From NCBI GenBank assembly GCA_958510875.1, contig OY294068.1, positions 19,882,297 through 19,946,296 on the forward strand: a stretch of DNA of 64,000 bases, given 5' to 3'. Shown in pieces: positions 23,306 to 34,084 of the stretch. Positions within the stretch are counted from its first letter, which is position 1. Each line of letters opens with the position of its first letter. The translations under genes were made by a program, and so were the position numbers. The notes under the pieces were generated by a model, which saw only the letters and a program-made list of their open reading frames with translations, was not told the origin of the DNA and did no database searches. This DNA comes from Endomychus coccineus. Its lineage: Eukaryota; Arthropoda; Insecta; Coleoptera; Endomychidae.

Positions 23306-23785
23306 GCCTTAAATTTCAAATCAAGCTGAGCCTAACCACTCCACCCCTCCCCCCGCCTATCTGAACCATTACCTATCTCCCATATGTTGCGAATATATCA
23401 GATCGAATTTTCAAAATCCTTGAATAACGTAATATTTCCACTCGGTTTTCCACACTTTCAAAACCGTCTCAGTTTTACAAGCCTATCAAACATCCCTTTC
23501 CTCCTCTCCATTTAAAAGGTGTTTATAGTATTCCCTGTTCTTGCGTTGAAGTCTACATTGGTGAAACAGGTCGTACAGTAGCTACTCGTGTGGAATAACA
23601 TGAGCGCTGTACTAGGCTTCATGACACCAGTAGATCTGCACGTGCGAAACACAAGTTTGACCCTGATCATCAAGTTATTTCTGAAAATACTAAAATCCTG
23701 ACCCGAGCCTCTAACTTCTATCAGCGAAGAATTCTTGAAGCGATATAAATTCTTAAACATCCAAATAATCTGTGACTCTGTTTAA
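23306..23785 (+). pseudogene. PLE RT tail and GIY-YIG endonuclease
   Basis: The + strand reads IRLKFQIKLSL, then YLPYVANISDRIFKILE and NISTRFSTLSK, the region between RT and nuclease in Penelope-like elements. The nuclease follows: KGVYSIPCSCVEVYIGETGR, then TVATRVE before a stop, and after it KILTRASNFYQRRILEAI. The GVY/YIGETGR motif and paired Cys are the hallmarks. Stops occur after PPPI, in the linker, and after RVE and EAI. The RT core is absent. The sister element at 58690-60065 (-) has very similar sequence, so both belong to one subfamily distinct from the 5925 copy. Confidence 0.85.
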
Positions 23786-26700
23786 TTGTAATATTTATCA
23801 CCTGTCCCATACTCATACCGCCTGTCACTTACATGACGCCTACGTGCCATTAACACTAAACGATACCGTCTTGTGCTACTCCAAGCCTCTTGTCGATGAC
23901 ATCACACTGACTTTTATACTTACAACGTTCAGACCTTATACTGTGTAGAGAGTAATGGTAAAACTCATATCACAAGAGGATGTGAATAAATTTGTCCGGA
24001 GTTGACAACTGTTTTGAAATACTGGGTTTCGTTAGATGCCTTGTTCTCTTCATACTATACAGACGTATTCTATATGTACGAAGCAAAGGAAATTCGGTGA
24101 CACTACGGCTTCCGAACCACGGAACTGCACAAATCCGATTGAATGACAGTTTCGACTTGTAAAACTACATCAAGCAATGCAATTATCAGATTCGTTCAAT
24201 GAAAGTGTGAGTTCCCATACTGCCGAAGTTAGTGAACGGTGTTAACTTTGTTGCGAGTTGCCAAAACAAAGAAATAAGTAACGGATTAAACGTATCGGCA
24301 ATCAACTTAACGAGATACAGCAATCATTTCAGTGGAGTGTTGACGTTGGACCCTTCACTACATCATTATCGCTTCATTTTACGGTTAGAGCTACGGAAGA
24401 AATGGAACGTTTCTCGTGAAAAGAGCAATGTAGTCCTAAGGAGAACTGAACAATTAACGTCTAACTATTGGGAACTTTACGTCAATTTTCTGCTTGTTTA
24501 TTTCGTTTTATTTTCTGTAAATCTTTCACAGCACTTATAATTGTTCCATTGACTGAACTCGCTGTAGCATTTCAATTTGTTTTATTTCGTAACGAGAGTG
24601 TTTCTCTCGACAACATAACTGTAAACATTGCGATCATTCAGATTTCCAGCGATACCATTCTCATATGGCATAGCACATAAGATTTCTTCGATGAAATGTC
24701 AAACAGCAAAGTACATTCGTAAATGAATAAAAACATCAAACAAATATCCATTAGCACTAGGAGATCGAAATCGTAAGAGACTTTCGCCAGTATTGGCCTT
24801 GGAAAAATCATTCCACGTGATCGAGAAGTGGCTTGCTTTCGTATAGCTTTGTATTGTCTTACCAGATATTTTCATGTCATGTAAGCCAGACATTTTTTAT
24901 ACAGTTTCTCCTTTATTTCGCAATTATCTATTTCTTACTTACCGTTAAAGAATTCATTTGTTCAGCTAATTCTAACAAAATAGCAAGTAAATCAGGAGCT
25001 GCACATTCATAACGATGATGTCTCCCTTGTTCAGAATGATCAATATCGTCACAAACTTATAGCTCTATTTCGTTCTTCTCAAAGAGCTCATCATTGAACG
25101 AGCATGTTTGCAACGTTTCTTGAAGTTAGTTATAAAGCAAAATGACCAAACACTTTAACGATCGCGTTTCATTTTCTGAAAGATAGTTGTAGTCGTGATG
25201 CTCTCAGGCTTTACCAAGAAGCATTTTCGAATCGTTTGAGGCAGAAAGCGTACCACCAGAAATGCAAATGCAGAAAAACGTCGTTTAAATAGTGTGTCTG
25301 CTAAACTAGGAATTAGTATCAAGAGACTGACTTTGATAGGAAACATACATGAGAGAATGAATATTGGAAATTTTGCATGTTCGGCAAGGGAATCAAGCAA
25401 TTTACCACATTGATAGATTCCTCGCACTTTACAGAAGGAATATGAGACTAGAAGAGTGCGCCAGATGACGACACCAAACCAAACAAAAAATATATGTAGG
25501 AGGGAAAGGTGAAAAATCCCTACGAAACACAACAGATGGCACCACAATTGGAAATCCCTTGTGATATTTGTGATGTACCACTTTTCACGACAACGCATCA
25601 AACTTTTCAGACTGATATGACATTCAGTTCTGTTTTGACACCCATCGAAAGCAAGCAACCTTGATGATTTTCTGAAAAATTCAGAAGCTGACTTGCTGGA
25701 TTACATCTACCCTTAGGAAAACGTGCCAAATTTTTGTCAAAAAGAACCGATCATGGTAGAAATCGTACCACTAGGAATGCAGTTTCAGAAGACTTTTTGA
25801 CCCAAGAATTAGTATAAAGAGGAACTGGCTTCAATATGAAACGTACAAAAGAGTAATTTATTATTAATTTTGCATAAGCGGTTGCTGGAGTCTTTTTTAT
25901 TTCCAACGCCTTCAAGCTATTAAACTGCAAGATTTTTCAACTAAAGCTATAACAAGGTCTTTCCTCACGCCTATAACCTCAAAACTTTCGAAAAAAATGT
26001 CAATGCCTATTTCCTCCGCTTACTCACGCGATATTCTTCGAATATTATAGGTTTTCCCTATCATGTAGTCGGAATATAAAAATTAAAAAAACAATTTCAT
26101 GACATAGTCTTTGTTTCCTTCTTTTATAATTATTCCTGGGAAGGATAATGCCATTCGTAATCATATTCTCTTCGTTTCTGTAACTCTGAATTCGTCTGGA
26201 ATTGATCGGAAGGAATCAACAAAACAATAGGCATCAGCTTGGAAAAGAACATATTAAGAAAGATTTCAACAAAATGTTTGTGGAAAATCAGTTTTCTCTC
26301 ATTCTAGAATCATATCTCCTTGATTTCCAGGAACAGGAAGCTATAATTGAAGATTAGTTCTCCATGATTATACTGGGCATCTTTTGAACGTATAAGCCTC
26401 GGAGAACATGAAGCAGCTTTATCGACAAAGCCTCATACGTTTTTGAGGAAGCAAACAATATTAGAAACGCATAAAATATCATAATGGACGCGTTATCATC
26501 GCACGGCTCGCGTTTAAAACCTCACACTCAGGCTAAGTTATTTATCGTTATTCTTTTATATACTCGCATCGATTTCATTGCTGAGCTCACTATTGCCGAA
26601 TGTCCAAGTTTTAAGCTGATTTGGAATGTGTGTGAAACAGTTGAACACGGTAATCTCGCCAGCGTTGTGAACAAAGGGAAATTCTAAACTCATGAATTAA

Positions 26701-27306
26701 TAAATAACACGTTCCTGTATGGAAGATTTACACAGCGCCCGTATAAGTGAATTCAATTGAGATAAACACCAGACGGTCTGATTATACGTTTTTCAAAGTA
26801 CTAATTTAAAGTTGTGCGGACGCAAACGTATGTTCTGCTCAGCGAGTTTCTAGAATTATTTTAATTTACAACAATATTCATGAGATAACTGATTGTAACA
26901 TTAATTCAACCTGTTTTCTTGTTGACGGTTTCTAGTTTTACTTGATGAAAATCCATGTTCACGATAAACAATAGCTCAAAGAGTTAATTGAAAAATCTTC
27001 AGATATTTTTCTTCAAAAGTTGGGTATGAAGTACTTAGAAATTAGAATAACATTGTGCAGATAAACAGATACGTGGGAAGTATCTGGTGTCAGGATTGTA
27101 AGCATAGAACATTGAAAATAGATTGATTGTTCTATGTGTTAAAGAGCGCGACCGAGGCAACAATGGCGGGTCGAGGATGTAGTTTGCAATAAAGTTTAAA
27201 TTTAATGATAAATGTCTATCATTTTTATTTAATCTAATAAACACGTTCCATGGTGCTGCGGCTATCAGGACCTGGATGAATAAAATCATTGTGTTTGGAT
27301 AGAAGA
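23786..27306. other. long unassigned region
   Basis: No family was recognised over 3.5 kb. The longest open frame (25155-25658, -, 167 codons) is hydrophobic and Cys/Phe-rich with no motif. Its opposite strand contains sequence that partly recurs at 25740-25890 (CGTACCAC.AG.AATGCA), so it is probably decayed repeat DNA. Another frame at 24232-24540 (+, 102 codons) is also unrecognised. Confidence 0.35.
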
Positions 27307-28005
27307 TAATAATAATAATGAAATAATTATTGTATTTAGAAGGTCAAACAATGAACAATGAAGAATCTTAAACAGCCTGAAGAGTAGAGTGTAGCAGGAG
27401 ATGTTGATGAAAACTTTGAAAGGTAGCGTCAAGGGTTCGGAATTTTCTTGGAAGCCTCTGGAACAGCAACAGTAGCTATTTTGCTACATACCATTGGGAT
27501 ACATATATTATAGATCTATAATACTGTGATATTAACGGCTGATAAAAAGACTATAGGCAAGTACTAGATGAACACCAGGTGTGCTTGATATACCAACGTC
27601 AAATGGAACGGTAGATCATGCTGATGTGCTCGGACCAACTCAATCTGTAGTTAATAGTGACACAAAGATCAATTTGGTCCTCCCTTTAAAGTGTAAGCAG
27701 TTTTGGGATTGTTCTGTACAAGATGTGAAATTGTGCATTTGTTTACGTTTAGGGGGATATCTCATTCAGAACACTATTTTAACACTAACAAAAGATCATA
27801 TTGAAGTTCTCGATGATGCGTAAATGGATTTGCGAATATCTTCCCATCATCAGCGTAAAATGCATTCCGGCAACTGAAGAAACGGGGTAGGTTTGAAGTA
27901 TATATTTGAAAAAAGGATGGGACTCAGCACGGATCCCTGTGAGGCTCCTCAGACAACATTATGCAACTAGGACAAGGAACTACCGACTCAAAGTGAGAAT
28001 GATCA
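27307..28005 (-). pseudogene. non-LTR RT fragment with (TTA)n tail
   Basis: On -, 27940 leftwards reads GASQGSVLSPILFS, the RT block preceding the catalytic box. After a shift it continues FYADDGKIFANPF, with the YADD motif intact. Downstream come IPLNVNKCTISHLVQNNPK and DLCVTINYRLSWSEHI, matching the 'LN..KC' and 'DLGV..D..LSW..HI' blocks of Jockey/CR1-like RTs. A TTA-type microsatellite at 27307-27325 is where the 3' tail would be. The fragment is 5'-truncated with at least two frameshifts, as expected for a dead-on-arrival insertion. It is a different family from the copy at 11 kb. Confidence 0.75.
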
Positions 28006-28559
28006 TTACATAATAAAACAATTTAAACCGTTAAATAAAATAAGATTTTTGTCAAAGTTATATGATACATAAGAATATGAAATACATACATGATATCAAG
28101 TGTAGGTCCTTTTAGAGGTAACAACAACCTCATTGGGAGAAAAGTTAACATATTATTGCAAAGAATAGGACACTTCAATTTGAAATATTCTTTTCACCTT
28201 ATTTTCAAATGTTTTGACAGTAAGTTGTATAAATAGGCTTGTGCATTGTTTGTTGATTTTTTGTCTAAGCTGTGGTTATGTTTCAGGACCAATATGTTGT
28301 CCTTACCTCGCGTGTTATACATATGAGTTGTGACATTGTTCTTAAATGATTGTATATTATTGCGAATATAAGTTAGAATTTTAGGAATAAGATGCAGGTA
28401 AGTGTAAGTATTTCCTGATCGAGCAGGAAGCTCTATGAGGTATTAGAATCAAATATGAGTCATATGCTCCTTTTTTGAGTTATCTAAATAAGCCTATCAC
28501 AGGTAGATGATTGGCCCCATATTATGATATTAAAGTTGAGAATCGAGAACAAGTAAGCA
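28006..28559. other. unassigned AT-rich DNA
   Basis: Host-like spacer left of the mariner. Nothing recognised. Confidence 0.35.
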
Positions 28560-28561
28560 TA

Positions 28562-29451
28562 CGAGGTGTGGCAAGTTCCGAAACTATTGCTATAAGTAAC
28601 ATCTTTATTTTTAATTTTTGTACACTTTTTTATTTTTCCCCTTCAATATACTCTCCTTCCGCATCCCTAGACCGCTTCATGCGAATTTTCCACTGTGCGA
28701 AGCAGTGCTGCAGGTCATCTTCCGACAGATTGTCGATTTTTTTTACGTCTTCTAATGACTCATGGCGGGTTCCTTTCAAGCAGGATTTGATTTGTGGGAA
28801 CAGGTTGAAGTCGCAGGGTGCTAAATATTGCGAATATGGTGGGTGCTCCATGACTGTGACCTGGTTTTTGGCCAAATAATCCTTGACAGAGTACGCGTTG
28901 TGAGCCGGCGCATTGTCTTGATGGAAAATCCAGGAGTTCTCTTTCCACATTTCGGGCCTCTTTTTGCGAATCTTTTCTCGGAGCCTTCGCAATGGCCTTT
29001 ATACTTAATCGACGGTCTTTTCGAACAATCGCGGTTACTTTTCGAACGTTCGAGTCACTTTTTGAAGTCACAGGCCGCCCGTGGCGCTCGTCATCTTCAA
29101 CATTCTCCCTACCCTCCTGAAAACGTTTGTACCACTCAAAAACTCTGGCACGGGATAGGCAATGATCCCCATAAACCGTCTGCAAATTTTCATTGGTTTC
29201 CGTCGCGGACTTTAACAAAAACTTTATATTAACTCTTTGCTGAATTTTTATATTCAACATTTTTTCGGCGAGTGTAATTTTTTCACGTTTATTATTTCAC
29301 GATTACAACAAGACTGTTTATTGTAGCTACTTGAAAATTTTACTCAAGGTCAAGGGATAAATACAGATTAAAACCACGCCCTTTACATTCTTCTCGCTAA
29401 GCTGGTTTTGATTTTTAAAAATCAGTCTTGGAACTTAATTGCCACACCTCG
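28562..29451 (-). mobile_element. mariner transposon, internally deleted, both ends present
   Basis: Outer ends are CGAGGTGTGGCAAGTTCC on the left and, read inward from the right, CGAGGTGTGGCAATTAAGTT. Each is flanked by TA (28560-28561 and 29452-29453), the target duplication of Tc1/mariner elements. The length is 890 bp against about 1.28 kb for full-length mariners. The missing ~400 bp is inside the transposase. The element lies on - with about 190 bp of 5' leader before the first ATG. Confidence 0.92.
28630..29260 (-). pseudogene. mariner transposase, central deletion
   Basis: The N-terminus keeps the helix-turn-helix region (TYGDHCLSRARVFEWYKRFQ-like, with VYGDHCLSRARVFEWYKRF, then DDERHGRPVTSKSD). 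It runs to RKDRRLSIKAIA, after which the frame jumps at about 28990 directly into RRLREKIRKKRPEMWKENSW. The stretch in between, about 145 codons including the first catalytic Asp, is missing. The C-terminal half keeps HQDNAPAH (second Asp) and YSQYLAPCDFNLFP (third Asp) with 34 residues between them, the DD34D spacing of mariner. The end reads RHESLEDVKKIDNLSEDDLQ to a stop at 28630. The join also shifts the frame, so no active protein can be made, although the ends could be mobilised in trans. Confidence 0.92.
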
Positions 29452-29453
29452 TA

Positions 29454-30366
29454 TTACACGTTTATTGAAGATGTCGGTCCTTGTGAATTTTTTAGGGTAT
29501 TGATTGGAAAGTAAGCTTTATTCAATTCAGCACTTATAGGTATATAAGATTTGCTGATAATGAACTTGAGCTAGAAGGAAATGAATGTGATGCTTTCAAC
29601 TATAAATTCATTTGTATGATCTATAGAAGAATTCTTCTAACTTAAGGTCCTCGAGGTTGTCAAATAATTCGGTGACTAGCGAAATTTCCAATCCTAGTAA
29701 TTCTGAACAATTTTTGTATTTTGAATGGGGATTAATTGAATGTTTGTCCTCTTAAGAATATATCATCAAATGTATCACGTAAAGTAATTAACACATTTAA
29801 TTGAATTCTAACGTTCTACACATTCACGAACATTCCACTCCTTTTAAGTTAATCTGGTTTTGGAGCTTGTTGTTCAATTGTTTTAAACATGCATTCCCAA
29901 GAGCTTTAGTTAATAGAATGTATACATACCCGACTTGCATAACATATTAAGCCATTTCATTGATATAATCGAACGTTGATCAATATTCGGTAAACTCGTC
30001 TTAGCACTCTATGCTTATAGAACGTTTAGTATTGATATCGCGAGATTACATAAGTTCACATTCATTATAAGCCATGAACTTAGCCCTTAATATGGGAACA
30101 CTAGGTCCACATGAATGATTATGTGACAGATTTTCGTAAAATTACAGCTCCTGATGACAGGTTAGCGAACTTATCTAGCAGTCACTCAATATTATATAGA
30201 TACGGTAACCATTAGTTTTTTAAGGCTTTGTGGCCCTGTGGCCAGTTTGCAACATATTGGGAGTATAGTCGGTCTTTCTAAAAACACAGAAACTATCAAC
30301 TCCAATCACTCTATATAAACTGCAGCATTGTAGCAACAATTGGTGGTCTGATGGTGCAAAAGGGTA
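29454..30366. other. unassigned AT-rich DNA
   Basis: Spacer between two DNA transposons. No repeats or coding match. Confidence 0.35.
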
Positions 30367-30368
30367 TA

Positions 30369-31657
30369 AGGTGAAAGATTAGAGTTCCAAAATTAACGCA
30401 AGATTTGAATTTGCCGCCATTTGTGCAGTAAATTGTTGGTAACCCTGAAAACAATTTGTTAGCTGAGAGCTTAAGGTCAGTAAAAATAGAGCGTTACATG
30501 ATACAACAAAGTATTTTCATCATTGAACAATATCTCAAAAATAATGAAAGTTTGGCGGCCACAGTTCGAAAATTTCATATAAAATATGGTAGAAATAGTG
30601 TTTTAACTTCGTCAAATGTGAAGAGATTAATTGAAAAATTCAGAGAAACTGGATTAGTTGGAGACGCTAAACACACTAGTCGTCCAAAAACAAGTAGTTT
30701 AAATGTCAATATCGAAGCAGTGCGTGAGAGTGTTGGTGAAAATCCCAGAACATCTATTCGTCGTCATGGGCAAGAATTGCAGATTTCAAGATACTCTCTA
30801 CACTAGAGCGTATACTCACGAAAGATATGTATCTGAAGCCTGATGACCTTGCACAGCTAAGAGAGTTCGTTTAATGGATTATTGAACATGAACAAGTGGA
30901 TGCGGATTTTTCGAACAAAATCATCCTAAGCGATGAAGCACATTTTACACTTGATGGCTTTGTTGATCGCCAAAGTTGCCGTGTTTCAGGTTCGGAGAAC
31001 CCACATGTGATTGTCGAAAAACAAATGCATCCACAACATGTCACTGTTCGTTGCGTATTTTGAGATGGAGGCATCATTGGACCATACTTTTTTGATAATG
31101 AGACTGGTCAAGCTGTGACTGTTACTGGTGCTCAATATTGCGAAATGATAACACAGTTCTTTCCGTCGAAATTGGATGATATTGATGTGGCCAATATGTG
31201 GTTTCAACAAGACGGTAGCACATGCCATACAGTCCGTGAAACAATTCAATTACTGCATGAGACATTGTCTGGTCGTGTACTCTCTCGTTTCGGTGATCAT
31301 AATTGGCCTCCTAGATCATGTGATTCAACACCAATAGATTTATTTTCATAGGGTTATTTGAAATCAAAGGTATATGTCAACAACCCCACAATCATCAATC
31401 ACCCGTGCTTTACAGGAGGAAATTAGACGCTTCATCAACGAAATTCAGTCACATTTATGCAGAATGGTCATGGAAAATCTTGACAAAAGAGTGCGTATAT
31501 GCCAGCAAAGCAGAGAAGGCCATTTGCCCGATGTGTTATTCCATAAATAACCGTATTCTATGTACTTCATGATCCAATGAAAGAATAACAATCTAAACAC
31601 TGAAAACCATGTTTTCTATTTGATTCAAATCTTGTGTTAATTTTGGGACACTCACCT
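30369..31657 (+). mobile_element. 1289-bp IS630/Tc1-mariner element, both ends present
   Basis: The left end reads AGGTGAAAGATTAGAGTTCC followed by AAAATTAACGCAAGATTTGAAT. The right end, reverse-complemented, reads AGGTGAGTGTCCCAAAATTA followed by ACACAAGATTTGAATCA. TIRs of about 35 bp therefore match with a small indel. TA dinucleotides flank both ends (30367-30368, 31658-31659). The length is typical of a complete element of this superfamily. Confidence 0.88.
30456..31549 (+). pseudogene. IS630/mariner-superfamily transposase
   Basis: 30456-30806 is an intact N-terminal frame with a helix-turn-helix-like region (RYMIQQSIFIIEQYLKNNES) and FRETGLVGDAKHTSRPKTSS. A frameshift near 30790 is followed by ILTKDMYLKPDDLAQLREFV, then a stop. 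The catalytic core follows: ILSDEAHFTLDG (first Asp), WFQQDGSTCH (second Asp) and NWPPRSCDSTPID (third Asp, 36 residues after the second), then GYLKSKVY in another frame. This DD.D arrangement with 'QQDG.T.HT' and 'WPPRS.DLTP.D' is typical of an IS630-like insect lineage distinct from classical mariner. The C-terminus ends near GHLPDVLFHK. At least three stops or shifts disable it. It is younger than most elements here, judging by how much survives. Confidence 0.88.
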
Positions 31658-31659
31658 TA

Positions 31660-31800
31660 ATAATGATGCTTGACCCAGGTATGAATTATATATAAATTCG
31701 AGAAATAGGTCACATTTACATACAGGTATATGCTTTTTATTTTCGTCTTTACGTACGTTTCGGTCTCACGACCATCATCAGAAGAGATATAATGTCTTAA
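31660..31800 (-). repeat. PLE-type terminal region
   Basis: On -, CTTCTGATGATGGTCGTGAG followed by ACCGAAACGTACG resembles the conserved terminal sequence of Penelope-like elements. The adjoining piece 'CTTGACCCA.GTATGAATT.ATATAAATTC' (+ strand, 31670-31710) recurs at about 53788-53850, so the repeat is dispersed. It lies immediately right of the IS630 element. Confidence 0.55.
31745..31786 (-). ncRNA. hammerhead-ribozyme-like motif
   Basis: Read 5'->3' on -, the parts occur in type I hammerhead order. A stem I strand TCTT (31785-31782) is followed by the core CTGATGA (31781-31775) and one extra T. A perfect stem II hairpin GGTC/GACC has loop GTGA. GAA is followed by a minimal stem III, ACG/CGT with loop TA, then A at the cleavage position. 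AAGA (31749-31746) pairs with TCTT. PLEs of many animals are known to carry such ribozymes with tiny stem III. The extra T between the core and stem II departs from consensus, so activity is uncertain. Confidence 0.5.
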
Positions 31801-31891
31801 ACGGGATTTTTTTATACTAATTGTATCAGCACAAAGCGTCCTTAACGCAACGATTTGAACTAAAACTTCCCACATCGCCAAAACGAACAGA

Positions 31892-31931
31892 AATCGAAAT
31901 TGTAACACATCGATGTGTTACAATTTCGATT
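31892..31931. repeat. 40-bp perfect palindrome
   Basis: The two halves, centred on ATCGAT at 31909-31914, are exact reverse complements. After an 8-nt interruption on the right, the outer arms continue (ACGAACAGAA at left against TTCTGTTCGT at right), so the symmetric region spans about 31880-31952. It separates a PLE terminus on - from PLE nuclease sequence on +. Confidence 0.9.
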
Positions 31932-31984
31932 ATTCGTGTTTCTGTTCGTTTCTGGGAATCACAAATGGACAAAATAGGAAAATC

Positions 31985-32200
31985 TGTGATTATTGTAGTG
32001 CTGTTTACGTAGGACAGACATACGTTCATTAAGATATATTGACGAAGTTATCACCACGAAAATGAGTGCTCAAATTACGCAAATAATTCTATAGAATTGA
32101 GCCATAATTTTTCCGGACACGTCAAAATCTGAATGTTCTGGAATCTACAAAAATTTTGAAGCATACTAAAGACATTTAGTAATTAAATTATTAATTATTT
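31985..32200 (+). pseudogene. PLE GIY-YIG endonuclease fragment
   Basis: The + strand reads CDYCSAVYVGQTY, the paired-Cys and YVGQT signature of PLE nucleases, followed in shifting frames by a decayed remainder (KSECSGIYKNFEAY). The fragment is short, lacks the GIY half and the RT, and is frameshifted. Confidence 0.5.
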
Positions 32201-34084
32201 TGTAACAAGTTATAATAAATCATACTATTGTAGCATATTTAAGGATAACAGTTCTATTTGTAACTCAGTTGGAAACAAGCTTTGATTTTGTCACTGTGTG
32301 GCGAAACAATTATCAGTAAATGAACTTTTCAGCTCCTGTAAATCATAATTTGTGTTTTGTTCCAGTATTCTACATATTCCTGAAATGAATTCACTCTGAA
32401 TAAATGTCAAATCCACAGAGAAGCTTTTCTGATTCCAATATCTCAGTGAGTGAGACACGATAAAGAAATAAAATGCATACCATTATCTCTCGTGAAATTT
32501 TTAACAGAAATAGAGTTATTTTTCATTTTAATATGGATATCAATCTTGGGCCCAGAAGTATTTCTATATGTCTGCAGAGTACGACATTCAATATTGCCGA
32601 ACTTATAATAAGAATAATGAACTGCGGAGTGAAAGTCAATGGGACGTGAAGAAAAACGGCGCGGGAAGGTAATCAATCTATATGCGAATTCATGTAATTT
32701 GTCAGTCCCAAAAAGGTCGTAATTTACTTCAGAGTTGGCTCTCAATACGCATATTGTAACAATGTAATGGAAATAACACCGGCAAGTACTTGAAGTAGAA
32801 TGAAATAGCGGCCAAGAAAACAGAGCATACTGAAAACTTAATAATTTTCATGCGCTAATATGAATTAATAGTAATTTCATGGAAATTTTTATTTTGCTTA
32901 AATTCTCCATTTCATTATAAACTTTTTTGTGTGTTGTGGGAATATTTTGGGCTTTTCTCTAGTCAAATTATTTTTAATTATTATAATGTCATACGAACAA
33001 TATACTGCAAGATTCAATTAGATCGAAATTTGCCTTGATAAATATAATGATAGTGATATTACACATATTTTATCAATAATAAAATGCAAGCGACTGTAAA
33101 TTTTTGACAACAGAAGTATATTTCATGAACATTTCCTGTGGAGACCAAATTGTAATATTCATTTGATTTTTGATGAATAATCTCAAACAGTTGTGCCGTA
33201 TTCTGGACGTGATTCAATGTAAGCGAGTTAGGCTATGAAAGAAATTTTTTCATCTACTAGAGAACGTATAGTTTCCAGTGCTTATACATGTCTTATAAGA
33301 GTTTTGACGGGATCTTCCAGACAATATTGCCAATCCAACTTCAGAATCGATATGAATTCCTGAGAACTTCACTCTAGAGGAATAATAATTAATTTGTGTT
33401 CATTCACAATAACTTGCAGTGTATTAGAAATGTTCCAGTAAGTGGATCGGATTTTTCCCTTTAGGTTTACTTTTTTGCAACACTCGGCACACTAAATATA
33501 TTGTAAAAGCAGATCCGGAATATTTATAACTGTACCTATAATGAAGGGAAGCGTGGTTAATATTGATTATTTGGCCAATTTAATTCCCATTAGGACGTTT
33601 TGTTTATCATAGTTATGGTTTGTTTGGCTTAATAGAAGTTGATGCCCGAAGCAATATATGTATGTTATTTTTACGGAACAGTTTCACCATATTTTGTAAT
33701 TTTTCAACGATTCATGTATATTCTAGGAATTCATTGGTTGATTGTGTCATGGAACTGGACACTAGCCTCAGGTCAATGATACACTCTGATTCGACCAGGT
33801 ACCGATAGTACAGCCAACGTTTCATACAGATAGAGAACCTATACAGCCTACGACCTGGAACTTCACACACTTTGACCAATTCCGAAGCTGTTCCGGTCTT
33901 CTTAAATAAAGTCTCTAGATTGAAAGCATATTATGTATTCTGCTCACATGCTTCTTCAGTGATGATCGTGTCCTATCAGCAGTAGGGTTGCCAAAAAATT
34001 AGAGGTCTGCTCAAATCGACATTGCAGCAAAACTTTGAAATAGCGGCGTGGAATCCATATTGAAGCCAAGAATTTCCAAATTAG
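32201..34084. other. unassigned DNA
   Basis: Mostly AT-rich with no recognised element. The stretch 33730-33930 is less AT-rich (CATGGAACTGGACACTAGCC, CTACGACCTGGAACTTCACA) but has no coding match. Confidence 0.35.

Noticed and set aside
25155..25658. 167-codon hydrophobic open frame on -, superficially like a chemoreceptor fragment
   Set aside because: No conserved motif, strongly biased Phe/Leu/Cys composition, and the opposite strand contains sequence that partly recurs nearby. Probably chance openness over decayed repeat DNA.
28828..29232. 134-codon + strand frame over the mariner
   Set aside because: It is the antisense shadow of the mariner transposase.
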